64,000 bases of DNA, from positions 17,814,501 to 17,878,500 of the forward strand of contig CM073596.1 of the NCBI GenBank assembly GCA_037074705.1. The letters run 5' to 3'. This stretch comes from Zhengitettix transpicula (taxonomy: Eukaryota; Arthropoda; Insecta; Orthoptera; Tetrigidae). Positions 1 through 11,665 of the stretch are shown here, piece after piece (within the stretch, counting starts at the first letter, position 1; each line of letters begins with the position of its first letter). Made by a program: the position numbers and the translations under genes. The notes under the pieces were generated by a model. That model was not told where the DNA came from and ran no database searches. It saw only the letters and a program-made list of their open reading frames with translations.

Positions 1-1109
1 ATTTACATGTCGCCGCGAGCGAGGAAGTGTCTCCATTTTGCTATGGCGGAGGAATGAAATTCTAGCCATCCAAATTGACAGCAGCAGGCACCAGGAGAAC
101 ATGATCAGAGAGCGGGTAGTCGGCAGGCCGAAGAAGTTCCCACCTGGACGCAGCTGCTGTCCGGGTGAGGACCTATCAGTTTCTAGACTTTTGTGCTTCC
201 GTCATCAGTGCACCCCGCCAATCAGGTTGGCCGGCAAGGGTAATGATTCCGCCAACCACAACAACCCTGCGTCGTCCGCGCGTGGGACCGATCAATAGGC
301 TAGCAGCCGAGCTCAGGAGGCCGCTACAAAAATAACGCACTATTGACAGGTTATTTGATCGACTGAGTACATCCATATAACTGTAATCTCTTCATATTTT
401 AAGAGCTTATACATGGGTTACTAAAAGAATATTTAATTATAATTAATTTCTGAAGTTACATTGACCATGATTGCAAGCTAAATTATATTGATCGTTTTTT
501 GATGCTTTAACTTCTGTTCCATTTCGACCTTCCATAGGAATCTCCATATTCCAACCATAGAAGAAATAAAAAGGTATGCTGGGAAACATGAAGCTAAGCT
601 TCACTTCCACATGAACCCAGTTTTCCGATAAATTCTGTAAAATAACGCCGTACCAGAAGCTGATCTGATGCAATGAGCAGTGTGCAGAGCACAGTGCGTG
701 AGTGAAGTATACACAGGGCCAGAAAAAATATGGAAGACAGCAAGGGAAAGGCTAGTTGTTAAGTATATAGTTTAAGATTTTTAGAAGAAAGGAAGTGGGA
801 AAGTAGTTACAAAAATTGGTAGAGAATTGTTTGTCGTTATTTTAGTTTACAACTAAAATTATTCCTATTAGCCGTTCAATATCCGGATTTCATATAGTAT
901 GCAATTCATATTTCCGGATGTATCTCACAAATAACTTCGGACTACATCACCGCAATTTGTAATTATCGTCAAATGATGACTTGTTCAGAAAACACCTCCT
1001 AATTATTGATTTAATTTCTAATATTCACTTCACCCCCCCCCCCACACACACACACAGAATCTTATTATCATGACAGGTGCTTAATGCTATATATTTTTAC
1101 GTTTACTTC
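1..1109. other. Intergenic, no supported gene
   Basis: I see no gene here. Short open frames at 38-298 and 443-673 lack convincing splice signals, homology or codon structure. A homopolymer C tract followed by a CA microsatellite lies at about 1033-1056. The first 300 bases are richer in GC than what follows, but nothing in them is recognisable. Confidence 0.5.
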
Positions 1110-1111
1110 CT

Positions 1112-1163
1112 TGGGTGCCTATTTGTAGAAAGTTTTACGTCTCTCTTTCTTTCCTAAAAGGAA
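1112..1163 (+). repeat. Left copy of a 52-nt inverted repeat (partner 2927-2980)
   Basis: The sequence beginning TGGGTGCCTATTTGTAGAAA and running through a CTCTCTTTCTTT tract reappears in reverse complement at 2927-2980 with only a few mismatches. The pair brackets 1.7 kb and points to an older, broken inverted-repeat element overlapping the larger foldback to its right. Confidence 0.65.
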
Positions 1164-1795
1164 GTCCAATTATTATTTATGCGAAAAAAATAATTACGAT
1201 TTATTTCTCGTAAATTAGTTTATTTTCTAAAAATAGTGTACAATTCCATTATTCGATCAGAAAGATTGTCAAATTCTTTACCCCTAAAATTATTGCCACA
1301 ACAATCAAGACCTCTTGGAGGCAGAGTTAAACTCAGTGATAATGGCAGAATAAATATATTTATATATATAAACTTAGGCTAAATACTCTAAAGTATGGAA
1401 AGCGTATAAAAATTCTGCAGTTGCAATGCAGTAAGCAAATTTAACCATTAAAAGAGAAACAAAAAATGTAGTTAGGATACGCATTATTATGAACATTTCT
1501 ATATAGTAACGGTAGCAAAAATGAAGGCACTTTTACATAAAATCACGAACTTTCAATAATACCCCAGAGTTTCGGTACCAAAATATTCGACCCGCTCTGT
1601 AGTTTAATTCTTTTATCAGATTTCGTAATTATGATACGACCTCAAGTGTTTCGTCAATAGTTGTTGCTGTGGAATATTTCCTAGCGCGGCGGTCATCTGT
1701 AATACAGTCACGTTAGTCCTTTTAAGCTTATGTTGATGACGTGAGAATTGAGAGGTGAAAAAATTACGTGTCTCACGGGCGTCGTACTTGAACCA

Positions 1796-1831
1796 TCGGT
1801 CCAAAGAGGTGAAACAGACGTTAACCTGGCA
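1796..1831 (+). repeat. 36-nt direct repeat (second copy at 2863-2898)
   Basis: A segment with the core GGTCCAAAG..GAAACAGACGTTAACCT occurs here and again, in the same orientation, at 2863-2898, with a few mismatches between copies. One copy lies just outside the left arm of the foldback and the other inside its spacer, so the locus was probably assembled by nested insertion or duplication. Confidence 0.6.
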
Positions 1832-2926
1832 CTAGGGGAATCCCTAAAAAACCCATTACGAGTTCATGATATTTGACGTCACCCATGACTCATCAAGCCT
1901 GGAAATTCCATAACAGGATTATGACGATTGATTGATGGTTTTTATTTAAACGGGAAAGAGTTTATATATATATTGTAGTAATTGGTAATTAAGGCATTGT
2001 TCTAATTGAAAAGTTTAATTGTAGAGGACTCATTATTGGTGGATATAGCGGACGCCGCAACAAACCGGCAATGCAAAGAAAGCATTGTTGATCGGTCGAG
2101 AAGGTTTTACGCGCTCAAAATTTACGAGACGAACGAACAGTCGGGCAGCAGACAGCAAATAGAACAGACGAAAAGAACGAACAGTCAGGCAATGAACGGC
2201 GAGGTGTAAAAACCACATAATTCTAATACACGAAAAGTTGAACAATTTAGTCAGTCAGCAGCGGGAATGAAAAAGGTCTAATTTAAAGAACGAGAGAATG
2301 TGTTCCAGTAATATGTACGCGGTTATATCAAATTGCAGAAACTAAATCAATCTTCAGTCAACAGACAAAACCAGTGAGTGGCATTTTCAACATGACTCAC
2401 GAGATCTACGAACCCAGTTTGCAGTAAATCATCGAGAATCGACAAATTTATTCTAAACCAACTAACAAACTACGCTAATTAGAGTCTGTGAACATTTAGA
2501 GTCTGTGAGTACTTAGAATCAGTGATATCGCCAAAATTGTGCACGAAAAGTTAAAATGAGACCTGGGCTCCCGTAAGTAGAAAGAAAACTTTAAAATCAT
2601 TGTAAACCACGTTTAAAAGATAAACGTCAGATCGTTCTTTAATTACCGATAAAATGAGATATTTAATTATTCAGATCATTTTTTATTTCTTGATAAAAAT
2701 TGAAATGGTTTAAATTCAATCTTTAGTATTATTTTCTTCAGCAACAAATTTCGTCTATGTTCAGACGCATTGATTCCCATATAAAGTAAATGTAATTTTT
2801 GTGATTTTGATTATATAAATTCTACCATTCTAATTACCGCAATATATAAACTCTATATTGAACTATCGGTCCAAAGGGATGAAACAGACGTTAACCTATA
2901 TATAGATATATACATAACATATATAT

Positions 2927-2980
2927 TTCCTTTTAGGAAAGAAAGAGAGACGTAAAACTTTCTAAAAATAGGCACCCAAA
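2927..2980 (-). repeat. Right copy of the 52-nt inverted repeat
   Basis: This is the reverse complement of 1112-1163, carrying the TTCCTTTTAGGAAAGAAAGA core. It lies inside the spacer of the foldback element. Confidence 0.65.
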
Positions 2981-3311
2981 AATATATACATAATATATAT
3001 ATATATATATATCACTGATTCTAAGTTCTCACAGACTCTAAATGTTCACAGGCTCTAATTGGCGCAGTTTATTAGTTGGTTTAACACAAATTGGTTGGTT
3101 CTCGATGCTTTACTGCAACCTGGATTTGTAGATCTCGTGACTTTAGTTGAAAATGGACTTCATTGGTTTGTCTATGGCCAGCATGATGAATCTACGCTCG
3201 ACCACCGAATATACACTAGTTGCTCTGTCTCCTTCCCGACTGAATATTGCTTTACTTTTTAATATTTGAAAGCATGTTTGTGACTGGACCACATTCTTTC
3301 GTTCTGACTGC

Positions 3312-3529
3312 CGACTGTAAAACTTTTCGTCTAATCTATTCGCTGTCTGCTGCCCGACTGATATCTGTTCAAATTTTCATGACTTGGAATTTTGGTCTTT
3401 TCTCCTCGCTGCCTATTGCCCGACTGTAAAACTTTTCCTCTGATCTATTCGCTGTCTGCTGCCCGACTGATATCTGTTCAAATTTTCATGACTTGGAATT
3501 TTGGTCTTTTCTCCTCGCTGCCTACTGCC
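3312..3529. repeat. Two tandem copies of a 109-nt unit
   Basis: Units 3312-3420 and 3421-3529 both start CGACTGTAAAACTTTTC and are nearly identical. A third, incomplete start (CGACTGAACTG) follows at 3530. The duplication is restricted to the right arm of the foldback, so it arose after the two arms separated. Confidence 0.85.
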
Positions 3530-3789
3530 CGACTGAACTGTTCGTCTCGTAAATTTTTGAGCGCGTAAAAACCTTCTCGACTGATCAACAATGTTTTCTT
3601 TGCCTTGCCGGTTTGTTGCGGCGTCCGCTCTATATCCACTAATAATGAGTCCTCTACAATTCAACTTTTCAATTAGAACAATGTCTTAATTACCAATTAT
3701 TACTATATATTATATTTTTTATATCTATAATTTACTATATATATAAACTTTATTTTACTATATATATTTATATATTATATTTAGATATA

Positions 3790-3803
3790 CTCTATATTTT
3801 ACA

Positions 3804-3862
<59 letters not shown>

Positions 3863-3954
3863 GGGGGAGAGAGATATTTATATATAGTTAATTTATATAT
3901 ATATATATGTATAAGTTAAAATAATGTAAAAATATAAATTAACTCTATATATAA

Positions 3955-3999
<45 letters not shown>

Positions 4000-4041
4000 C
4001 CTGCCAGCCATACCGTATATATATATGGTATGGCGGGCAGG
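3790..4041. repeat. TA / GA / CT microsatellites forming nested hairpins
   Basis: A (TA)n run passes into a (GA)n run at about 3825-3870; about 85 nt later a (CT)n run (3956-3978) passes back into (TA)n, so the purine and pyrimidine tracts are mutually complementary. Immediately after, 4002-4041 is an almost perfect palindrome with arms CTGCCAGCCATACC and GGTATGGCGGGCAG around a TA core. Simple-sequence expansion inside an inverted repeat is the likeliest origin. Confidence 0.75.
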
Positions 4042-5119
4042 TGTCCTTGGCGACGGCCATGTTTGTTTGCGCCGTTGCCGCTGCCGCCGTCTGCGCTCTC
4101 CACTAGCAACAAGGACGGCTGCAACGAGGCAAGCAGAACAACTACAGAGGTTGAACTAAGTCCAAGTAAGAAACGACCTTCATCATATACCTGCTTTCCC
4201 AATCGCTCGCCGCCGAAGTGAGTCTGCGCTCCGTCTACGCATCCGTAGAGAGAGAGCTAGGGACTCTCTCCTCCCATCGTGACGTCAAAACAGGTATTTG
4301 GAATATCTTCCTGTCTCTTTTACAGAAACTATATTGCCTTAGGCGAAGTATGGAAAATTAAACGAAACTGTTTTACTATCTAAATTTCTTCGAGTTTAAT
4401 AATTTCATTTGGGTAATAACAATACGATTGATTGATTTCTACACCTAAAAAGACCACAATTCCGCCAATTCGCTTGTTATTGATTTCTGAATCAGATAGA
4501 GGGACTGAGATTGATAATACGGAAGCTAAATCGAGATTCCTCATATATTCTGGTGACTGTCAAAAATGAATGGTTTATAGTAATAATTATTTCCCCGCTT
4601 AAGTCTATGTTTCTAGTTCCGTTCAGCACTGACACGACCATCCAAACACAAAATGGAACGTAACAAACTAAAATATTTTAATATCAAAAACTTATATTCT
4701 TAACAGAGAATAACTTTTAACTGTGATAAAATAATCTGTTACACAGATTATTTTGTTACAGTTATGTTGTTCGTCTGAATGAAAATAAATTGAATTAGAA
4801 AACTTCTTTCGATGTAAACAGCACAATAAATCGGTGGGAATACTTATATATTAAATCAACGGCCATAATGTCAGACAAAATATTTTACAATTCCAAATCT
4901 AATGTGAACACGAATTACATTCAAATGTTGAACCTACTAAATGTACAAATGCTTCATCTTGAATATCGTGATGATATTTTAAGGGGTTTTCTTCACCATT
5001 TGTTTACTATGTATTTTCAATCTTATATTCTCGGGTAAGCGGCTCAAGTAGTACTAGTGGGGTTGTTTTGTTATATTCATTGATCGTGGAGAAATTGATT
5101 TGTCAGTACTTGTTATGCG
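4042..5119. other. Intergenic; GC-rich islet then A+T-rich DNA with a short hairpin
   Basis: 4040-4280 is relatively GC rich but has no convincing coding signal. 4719-4763 forms a hairpin with 21-nt arms differing at about two positions around a short loop. Nothing else is recognisable. Confidence 0.4.
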
Positions 5120-6167
5120 TTAAAGGGGTCTGTAAACGAGCAATATGTGGCCGGCAATACTGGTCGGGCAATATTCCTCTAAATCCAGCAAAATTTTCGG
5201 CAATACATACATACGGCTCGGCTATTGCCGGACAATGTTGCCAGTACTGGCCGTCGTGTTGCCGGTGATATCGCTCCTGTGTCGAAAATACGGAAACATT
5301 GCCGGGCCACAATAGTTCCCAGAGAGGTCTCTGTAGTCAATCAGCTGTGTTATAAATTAATATTACACTTTGTTCTCTGGGTAAAATTTTTCAGTATTGG
5401 ACTTATGAATTGGTAAAATGAGAAAACTATTGATTTTATCTTCGAAGTTCACTGAAATCAATGGAGATCACCAAGTGAAGAAAGAAGGTTGGCAAGCATT
5501 AACCAACAATTTTGGTATCAGTTATGACGTACACAAAAAATAAAAATGAAAAAAAAGTTGATTTCTAACCTTTCAAATTAATATTTAACAAATGTAGAGG
5601 TCTAGATGTACATACTTTAATAAATCCAATTAATCCTTCCATAAAACCTACTCGTACTTCTCGTACGTTGTGCGAAATTGAACAATCAAATACTCTGTTT
5701 ATATATTAATACATCAAAGATTTAGAGTCTCCGGTCGCCAATAATCGAAGGGTGATCGGTATTGCTTTCCTTTTTCTCAACCATGGGTCTAATATTTTAA
5801 GGAAATATTCTAAACCGCCCTTCGACATTCTGGTGACGTTTTTAAATAAGTAATTGTCAAGAATTAATTCGTTTTTTAAATTGTGAAGTGTTTCTCGTTT
5901 GTTTAAATAAGGTCGAATCCAGGTGCTTCCCTTCTTTAATTAATTGAATTTTTTATCACAATTGATGCTGCGCTAATGAGCACTTCATTTTCGGCCATTA
6001 TTATTGTACGATGTGTATGCGAGAAATGCTTGGACTGCACTGTGGCCCGAGTATTGCTGGCAGCATATTGCCCGGTAATACTTGCCTGGAACACATTGTC
6101 GGACCATAGTTTCCTAAAATATTGCCGGCAATGTGCAATTTTTGTTGCTCGTTTACGAATCCGTTAA
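5120..6167. mobile_element. TTAA-flanked non-autonomous inverted-repeat element
   Basis: A TTAA at 5120-5123 is followed by AGGGGTCTGTAAACGAGCAA. At the other end, the complement reads CGGATTCGTAAACGAGCAAC running into TTAA at 6164-6167. The subterminal parts of both ends carry repeated GCCGGCAATA / CCGGGCAATA motifs in inverted orientation. The interior, about 1 kb, has no transposase-length frame. A TTAA target duplication is characteristic of piggyBac-type elements and of some MITEs; the assignment to that superfamily is an inference because the terminal bases are not the canonical ones. Confidence 0.6.
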
Positions 6168-9100
6168 TAAGGAAAAGAGTCAAAGAAATATTGAGTTATA
6201 TTCTAATTTTGTGTCAGGTGAATGTGTGAATCTTGGTGAAAATTAATTATAATTTTATTTCTGCATTTCTTAATTAGGAATTTTTTGACAGCATGTTCTA
6301 TCCTAATATTAGTTTTAATATTAATATTTGCTTCAATATTAATATTTTATAGCCTATTGTAATTTTGAAAAGCTGGCCTAAAGAATTCATATTTTATCAA
6401 TAAAACATAATTTTAAACTGACAACAGTTCAGCAGAAAATTATTTATAAAGGGATTTCATCCATTATGTTGTCATATTTAGCATCGAGTCTCGTAGCTTT
6501 TGAATGGCGGGGACCGGCGGCGGCGTAACCGGCTGACTTCTGCAGAGTTCTGCTCTCCTCGCCACCAAAGACCGCTACAGCCTCCCCATGTGACCTCCCC
6601 AGGAAAGGACACTGACCCCGCCCGCACACACGCACGCAAATCTCCATTCCCCCTACCCAGCAGCACAAATGGTATCTAAAATTTACATTATAATCGATGA
6701 CTGTTCCGTGCATTGCAAATGCAACTAACTACTCTTAAAATTTTAATAATTTCTCCTTTTTTTCCCCAAGAATGTCTCTATTTTTAGATTCACCATCCCA
6801 GTACTGAATTAAGTATCCAGGTAAGACAAAAAATTAAGTTATAATTTGTTCAAGTCATACTTATCAATAATCAAATATCCCAACTAACATAATTGTTTCT
6901 TCAATAATTCCGCACAAATACAGATTAATGTTTTAAATGAAGTCCAAATTAAATAGTAATAACGAAAATACAACCTCAAAATTACGATTACGATTAACAG
7001 ATGCCATGAACGACAGAAGTATTTTTTGTTCTAACCTATTATTCTGTTGGCAGCATTGGTGGAACCCTCGTAAGTTCTGATGTGATATTGATACGATTGA
7101 CCGATTGATATTTATTAAATTACTGACGACTGTAAGAGAATTTTGGGCATTTGAGTCAATTGTTGAGATGTTCACGACCTGATTCAGTATTTACTGCTTT
7201 AAAAAATACAATATAGCCAGTAAAAAAACGTTCGGACCTCGCTTATTTTCCACTAAAGATACATTTTAGCACCCAAACTCCTTAGTTATCAATGAACCCA
7301 TTATTATATATTAGCATATGCTTGGATATATGACAATCAGGCAGTATTAAACAACAATTAACAAAAAATAAGCAATTTCCCGACTGAGCAAGGTCGATCG
7401 TCGGGTGTTGTTGGGATAGGTCGAGTGAGGACTCTCGCTGAAGGACAGGATACTAGAAGGTATTAGCAGGTACGATGGCTCCTTGTCAGTTGTATTACGC
7501 AGCCAAACAATTCGCGTAAAGCTAGAAACTATCCTTGTGAGTCGGTGAGCAAGCATTAACGACAGGAAGACGATAGACAGTCGTGTAGTGAATTAGACAT
7601 ACGCAATAAGTATGTTTAAAAGGCTTTGCTGTTTCCACCAGCTTCCGTAATTTTTATTACAAGAGTGTATAGAAAAGAAACAATATGGCGGATTATATTT
7701 TTTTTTGTAAAATTCAAGTAATCATAACTGCGAAGACTGAATAAATCAAACAAAAATAAATAATTATAAAATTTCTCCCCGTCTAAGTGCAAAATAATAA
7801 AACAGAACATTTGTTGATAATCTAATATAAAACTTTTTTGGAGTTTTTAAGTGTGGCCCAATATTTGCAATTATCTGCAGTTTTTTTATGGGGAAGTCAA
7901 ATTATTCTCGTATCGCAAACGTATTTTTTATTCAATTAAAGATTTTACAGAATCGGCACTGTTTTTAACACTCCTTTGTTGCAGTCTTAGCGTTACGAAT
8001 ATACTCTGACAACAGTTATAATTATTAATCTTGGCTATGCCAGCATATAATCATTGAGGAATACTTCACTTTTACAGTGTATTATCAATTTTTATTAATT
8101 TTTGATTGCAGTAAATTAAACAAATTTCAATTATTTGTAACTGAATTGAAAATAGTGGTCAATTGCCTTACAGTCTTATTGAGCTACATTACGTATTATC
8201 AATGTACGAGTGCCAAACCAATACATGGAGCTGTGTCGTGTGGATCATGTGTAATTAAATTCTCCTGTCTTAAGACGTGCTCCTTATTCTGCTAAGATTT
8301 AGATCGTCTCGTCTTCCAAGTCGGGCGTCTCTGTGTGACATTCATATTACAGTTACGTCGTGTATGGAATATTGAGCGGTAGCAAGCGAGATGGAAGACT
8401 CATGTGTGACCTCCACCACACACATGTCATCCGCGTACAAATGTGAGAGAAATCATTTTACCGCGATATTTCCGATGGAAATTTAATCGTAATAAACATA
8501 AATAACGGCTGGTAATTACACAGTGAACCACCTCGCCCACCCTTCCCCCCTCTTTGCACTTCAAACGGAATTTATTACCGCTTTAAAAGTGATGAGAGTG
8601 GGAAGTGACGTGAGGGGAGCACACGAGAGTTTCCACGATTGTTTTTTTTTTGTTCATATCCAATCAGAGTGGAACGGAGGAAAAAGAAGGGCGCTTGTGT
8701 GACGACGTCGCCTCTGGAAAATGGAATGAATGCGTGTGTGATCGCGACGCGGATTCACATATGCGATGCGCACGACCAGGATGTCAGAGCCACCCAGAAG
8801 GTCTCGTTCACGACGAGAAAGAAAAACACCTCTCAGTCGACGTGTTATCCTAATCAGAGCTTCGTCAAACGCTTATCCTTAAGACAGGAGCGGGAAACTC
8901 CCCCCGGACTCCATCAAAGCGAAATCACAGTCACTCAACTCACTCACAGGAAAAAAAAAACTTTGCCGAGAGAGGAGAGAAAAAAATAGCTATTGCACAA
9001 CAACACTTCCTCCCGCCGGTGGACCCTCGCGTGAAATTATAACAATTTGTAACAAAATTACCATGTGCGGGGGTTTTGGCAGGTATTTTGTTTTAATAAA

Positions 9101-10339
9101 CAGCATGTTTTCAAGTATATAAAACAACATCCACTAGGCAAATAAAAGGCGGCAGGAGGTTACGACGTAACCTGGAAAATATTATTTTCAACGTAAACAC
9201 CGAAAGCGTTTGAATTTACTTGCAGAACACAACACACGACGTACAGAAATCAAAATGTTTATGCACTGAAATTTAATTCACCCATCAGAAAAACATGAGA
9301 ACTCATTATTATTGTAATTTTCCATTTGAGAAACCAAAACTTCAACATAAGATTCAGAATATATGTATAGTTTGCTGTTGAAAATATGAAGATTTTACAA
9401 ATATTTACCAAGGCTTCCGACAAACAGAATGGGAATCTTAAACCGGAAATTAGAAAAAAAAACGCATGTTTTGTTAGAACGAAAACTGGAGCTGAACCGG
9501 AAGACAATATTGGTTAATTTGACATAATTCCCGTGACAATGAATAGAAACAGTGTTTCGATAAAAGTTACTACATGACACAGTTTAGAATTTTGAGCAGA
9601 AATTAAAACTACATACATAACCATCATGATTTGTACATAATTGTAATGATTGGGATGGCTGTAAGATCTCAAGCAGCACAATTAAGTGTTGAAAGGGCAT
9701 TCTATACGTTTGAAGTTTAATTAATGTACAAGAAAATGGAAATAGTTAAAACGAAAATTCATAATATGTTAGTAAAATATTTAAATAATTAGAGGAAACT
9801 TTAATTATAACATGCAATAAGCCAGTTCTGTAATCGGTTACTTAAATTTTTATTTTTATATTTGAAACTTCAAAAAACGGTTTGTCCTTTAATTTCAGAT
9901 GATACAGATGAAAAAAAAGATCTTATATTGTTAATTTTAAGATTATATGTCCTAGTTGAATTTTGTATTAATAAGATTCTGTGCAGTGCTGAAAATGTAA
10001 AACAATTTTTTTCATAGTCAGGACTGGTGTTCATGACTGTAACTAATTAAATAAATGTTTGTTTGACTTTGTGGCTACGGCATATATTTTGTAATAATTG
10101 AAATTTCAGTTTCAATATAATAATATTAATTGCAAATAAATATACTCAAGAATCCAGTAGACTTGAGCCGAGAATAAAGGAATTTGTTTATGTATAAATT
10201 TAATTATATTGACACATATTAAAATTTTCTAATTATCATAACTATACTTAATTATTATTTATTTTATCGTATCAGGTCATGTAGTATGTTTATTACTGAA
10301 GAACAACTACTATTATCTAAATTAACGATCGATCCTTAC
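6168..10339. other. Intergenic or intron DNA; no supported gene
   Basis: No exon could be recognised. GC-richer islets at about 6480-6665 and 8640-9020 contain open frames up to 116 codons, but these have low-complexity, lysine/arginine-rich or CT-repeat-derived translations and no homology I recognise. If the minus-strand calponin gene at 10.34-10.55 kb continues leftwards, this stretch is at least partly its intron. Its expected downstream exons (the second half of the CH domain and the calponin-repeat tail) were looked for by eye and not seen. Confidence 0.4.
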
Positions 10340-10551
10340 TGGCTAAGGTTGTCCATCATCTTGTAATCACCGCCCGATGTGTTAATGCGTGTGATGATGC
10401 CGGGCTGAAGCTTGTTCATGAGCTTGCAAAGGATGATTCCGTCCCTCAGGACGTTCTCGTAGGGCACTCCAGGAGGGAATCGTTCTCCGGTCACGGCTTC
10501 GATCCATTCCTGTGCCTCGCGTTCCTGATCAGGATCGCGCTTTCCGGCAAC
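10340..10551 (-). CDS. Calponin/transgelin-family muscle protein (Mp20/Chd64 type), single exon, partial gene
   Basis: This exon encodes the first two-thirds of a calponin-homology domain, an actin-binding fold typical of muscle protein 20 and transgelins. It reads 70 codons plus two bases. Visible landmarks are AGKRDPDQEREAQEWIEAV at the start, then VLRDGIILCKLMNKLQPG and INTSGGDYKMMDN, all hallmarks of insect Mp20/Chd64 proteins. On the minus strand a pyrimidine-rich acceptor (TTCTTCTGTTCAG) precedes the exon and a GTAAGG donor follows it, leaving a phase-2 junction at the same alignment position as in the plus-strand paralogue at 24.8-25.0 kb. The family normally has a short first exon with the initiator Met and later exons for the rest of the CH domain and a C-terminal calponin repeat. 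The first exon should lie to the right and the others to the left; I could not locate any of them, so the left-hand part is in a long intron or outside the window. It could be a pseudogene fragment, but the intact splice sites argue against that. Confidence 0.85.
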
Positions 10552-11299
10552 CTGAACAGAAGAACAAACAGCTATAACGAAGTGAAGTTACTATACTTTT
10601 TTCCCCTCACGTTGTTTGACAGAACAAAGTAACATCATTCAGAGTTGCAACTTTCACACCTCAATTGAGAAAACAACTAAATGTTTCGATACAGAAAATT
10701 AAATGAACAGTTGATATTGTTTGGGCTTTTATCTCTTTTAAAGAATAACAATGTAAAATATGAGTTGTAAAACAAAAATTGGTTCTACTTATGGAGGAAA
10801 TACAATTTAGGAAGGACGACCTTTCGGACAATTCAGTTCTGTGTTGTCGGGGAATAACGGACATCATTCAGAGGACGTGAGTCCGAAACCTTTATATACA
10901 ACGAAGTTTTATAAGTATATAAGAATTATTAATAATAATAATTATATCATTCAGAGTATGTAACAGACTTCTACGAAATAATTGTCTAAGCGGACTGAAG
11001 TGTGTTTTTAGCAAACTATTCTGATTGATTTCATACTCGCCAATTTCACTAAAGTAGTTGTCGGATCAATCTTTACGAAAGCAGAAGATTGGGCTTTTCG
11101 AATGCTCTACGATCCCACACGATTATACATCATTATTGTTGAATACAAATGATACTAAAAACAAATATGTAAGCACATTGGAGAGTCAAATTATGTGGTA
11201 ATCAATTTAAATCATACAAAGGAAGAAAGTTATCAGGATTTTACTTAGAATTTAAACAAAATACTTTAAAAATAATTAAAAAATTATTTCATATCAATT

Positions 11300-11665
11300 T
11301 TACATCGAATTTTGTACATTTATGTTTTTAATAAAATGCCTCAGTGAATCAAAACCTCCCGAAACGCTTACAGGGCCTCTAATGAAGGTAGTGGTTTGCA
11401 ATTGTCTCGAAAATTACAAAAGAAAAATACGAATTTAATTTACAATAACAAAATTTTATAAACAGAATCTAGCAACAACAACAAAAATTAGAGAAATCTG
11501 ACAAATCTATAGAAATCTGGCGGTAAGTTATATTTTCGTAAAGGTTTATAAAATTACGTGTCTAGATACCATTTTTATTCAGAGCTGCTCTGATACCGGT
11601 TCATGCACTCGTGGTTATTTTAATTTGAAACAACAGTATTTAATTTACAGGCCATAGCACTGATT
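11300..11665. repeat. Diverged dispersed repeat, copy 1
   Basis: This segment aligns by eye with 14240-14560 in the same orientation. Shared landmarks include TCGAATTTTGTACAT, GACCTCTAAT, TATAGAAATCTGGCGGTA, CAGAGCTGCTCT and ACAGGCCATAG, in the same order. The copies are considerably diverged and no protein is encoded. The match may resume at about 12075 (CTCTACAATATATTA), which would mean that 11690-12060 is an insertion in this copy. Family unknown. Confidence 0.55.

Larger units (their letters stand above)
1970..3705. mobile_element. Large foldback (inverted-repeat) element
   Basis: Positions about 1970-2527 and 3010-3705 are diverged inverted copies of one another. The outer ends share a TAATTGGTAATTAAG-type sequence. 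The middle shares the GACGCCGCAACAAACCGGCA segment (2050 versus the complement near 3615). The inner ends share a segment matching TTAGAGTCTGTGAACA (2460-2520 versus the complement at 3012-3065). The spacer of roughly 480 nt is unrelated A+T-rich DNA. Each arm has a short open frame in the same relative position (2006-2209 plus, 3413-3664 minus), but these look like chance frames of the repeat, not a transposase. The right arm is longer because of an internal 109-nt duplication. A non-autonomous foldback transposon, or an inverted duplication of a repeat, would both fit; no coding capacity is visible. Confidence 0.7.

Noticed and set aside
443..673. 76-codon minus-strand frame
   Set aside because: Aromatic-rich translation of ordinary A+T-rich DNA. 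No start context or family.
8639..8989. 116-codon plus-strand frame in a GC-richer patch
   Set aside because: Lysine/arginine-rich product of purine-rich sequence; a second frame in the same patch is also open; no homologue recognised.
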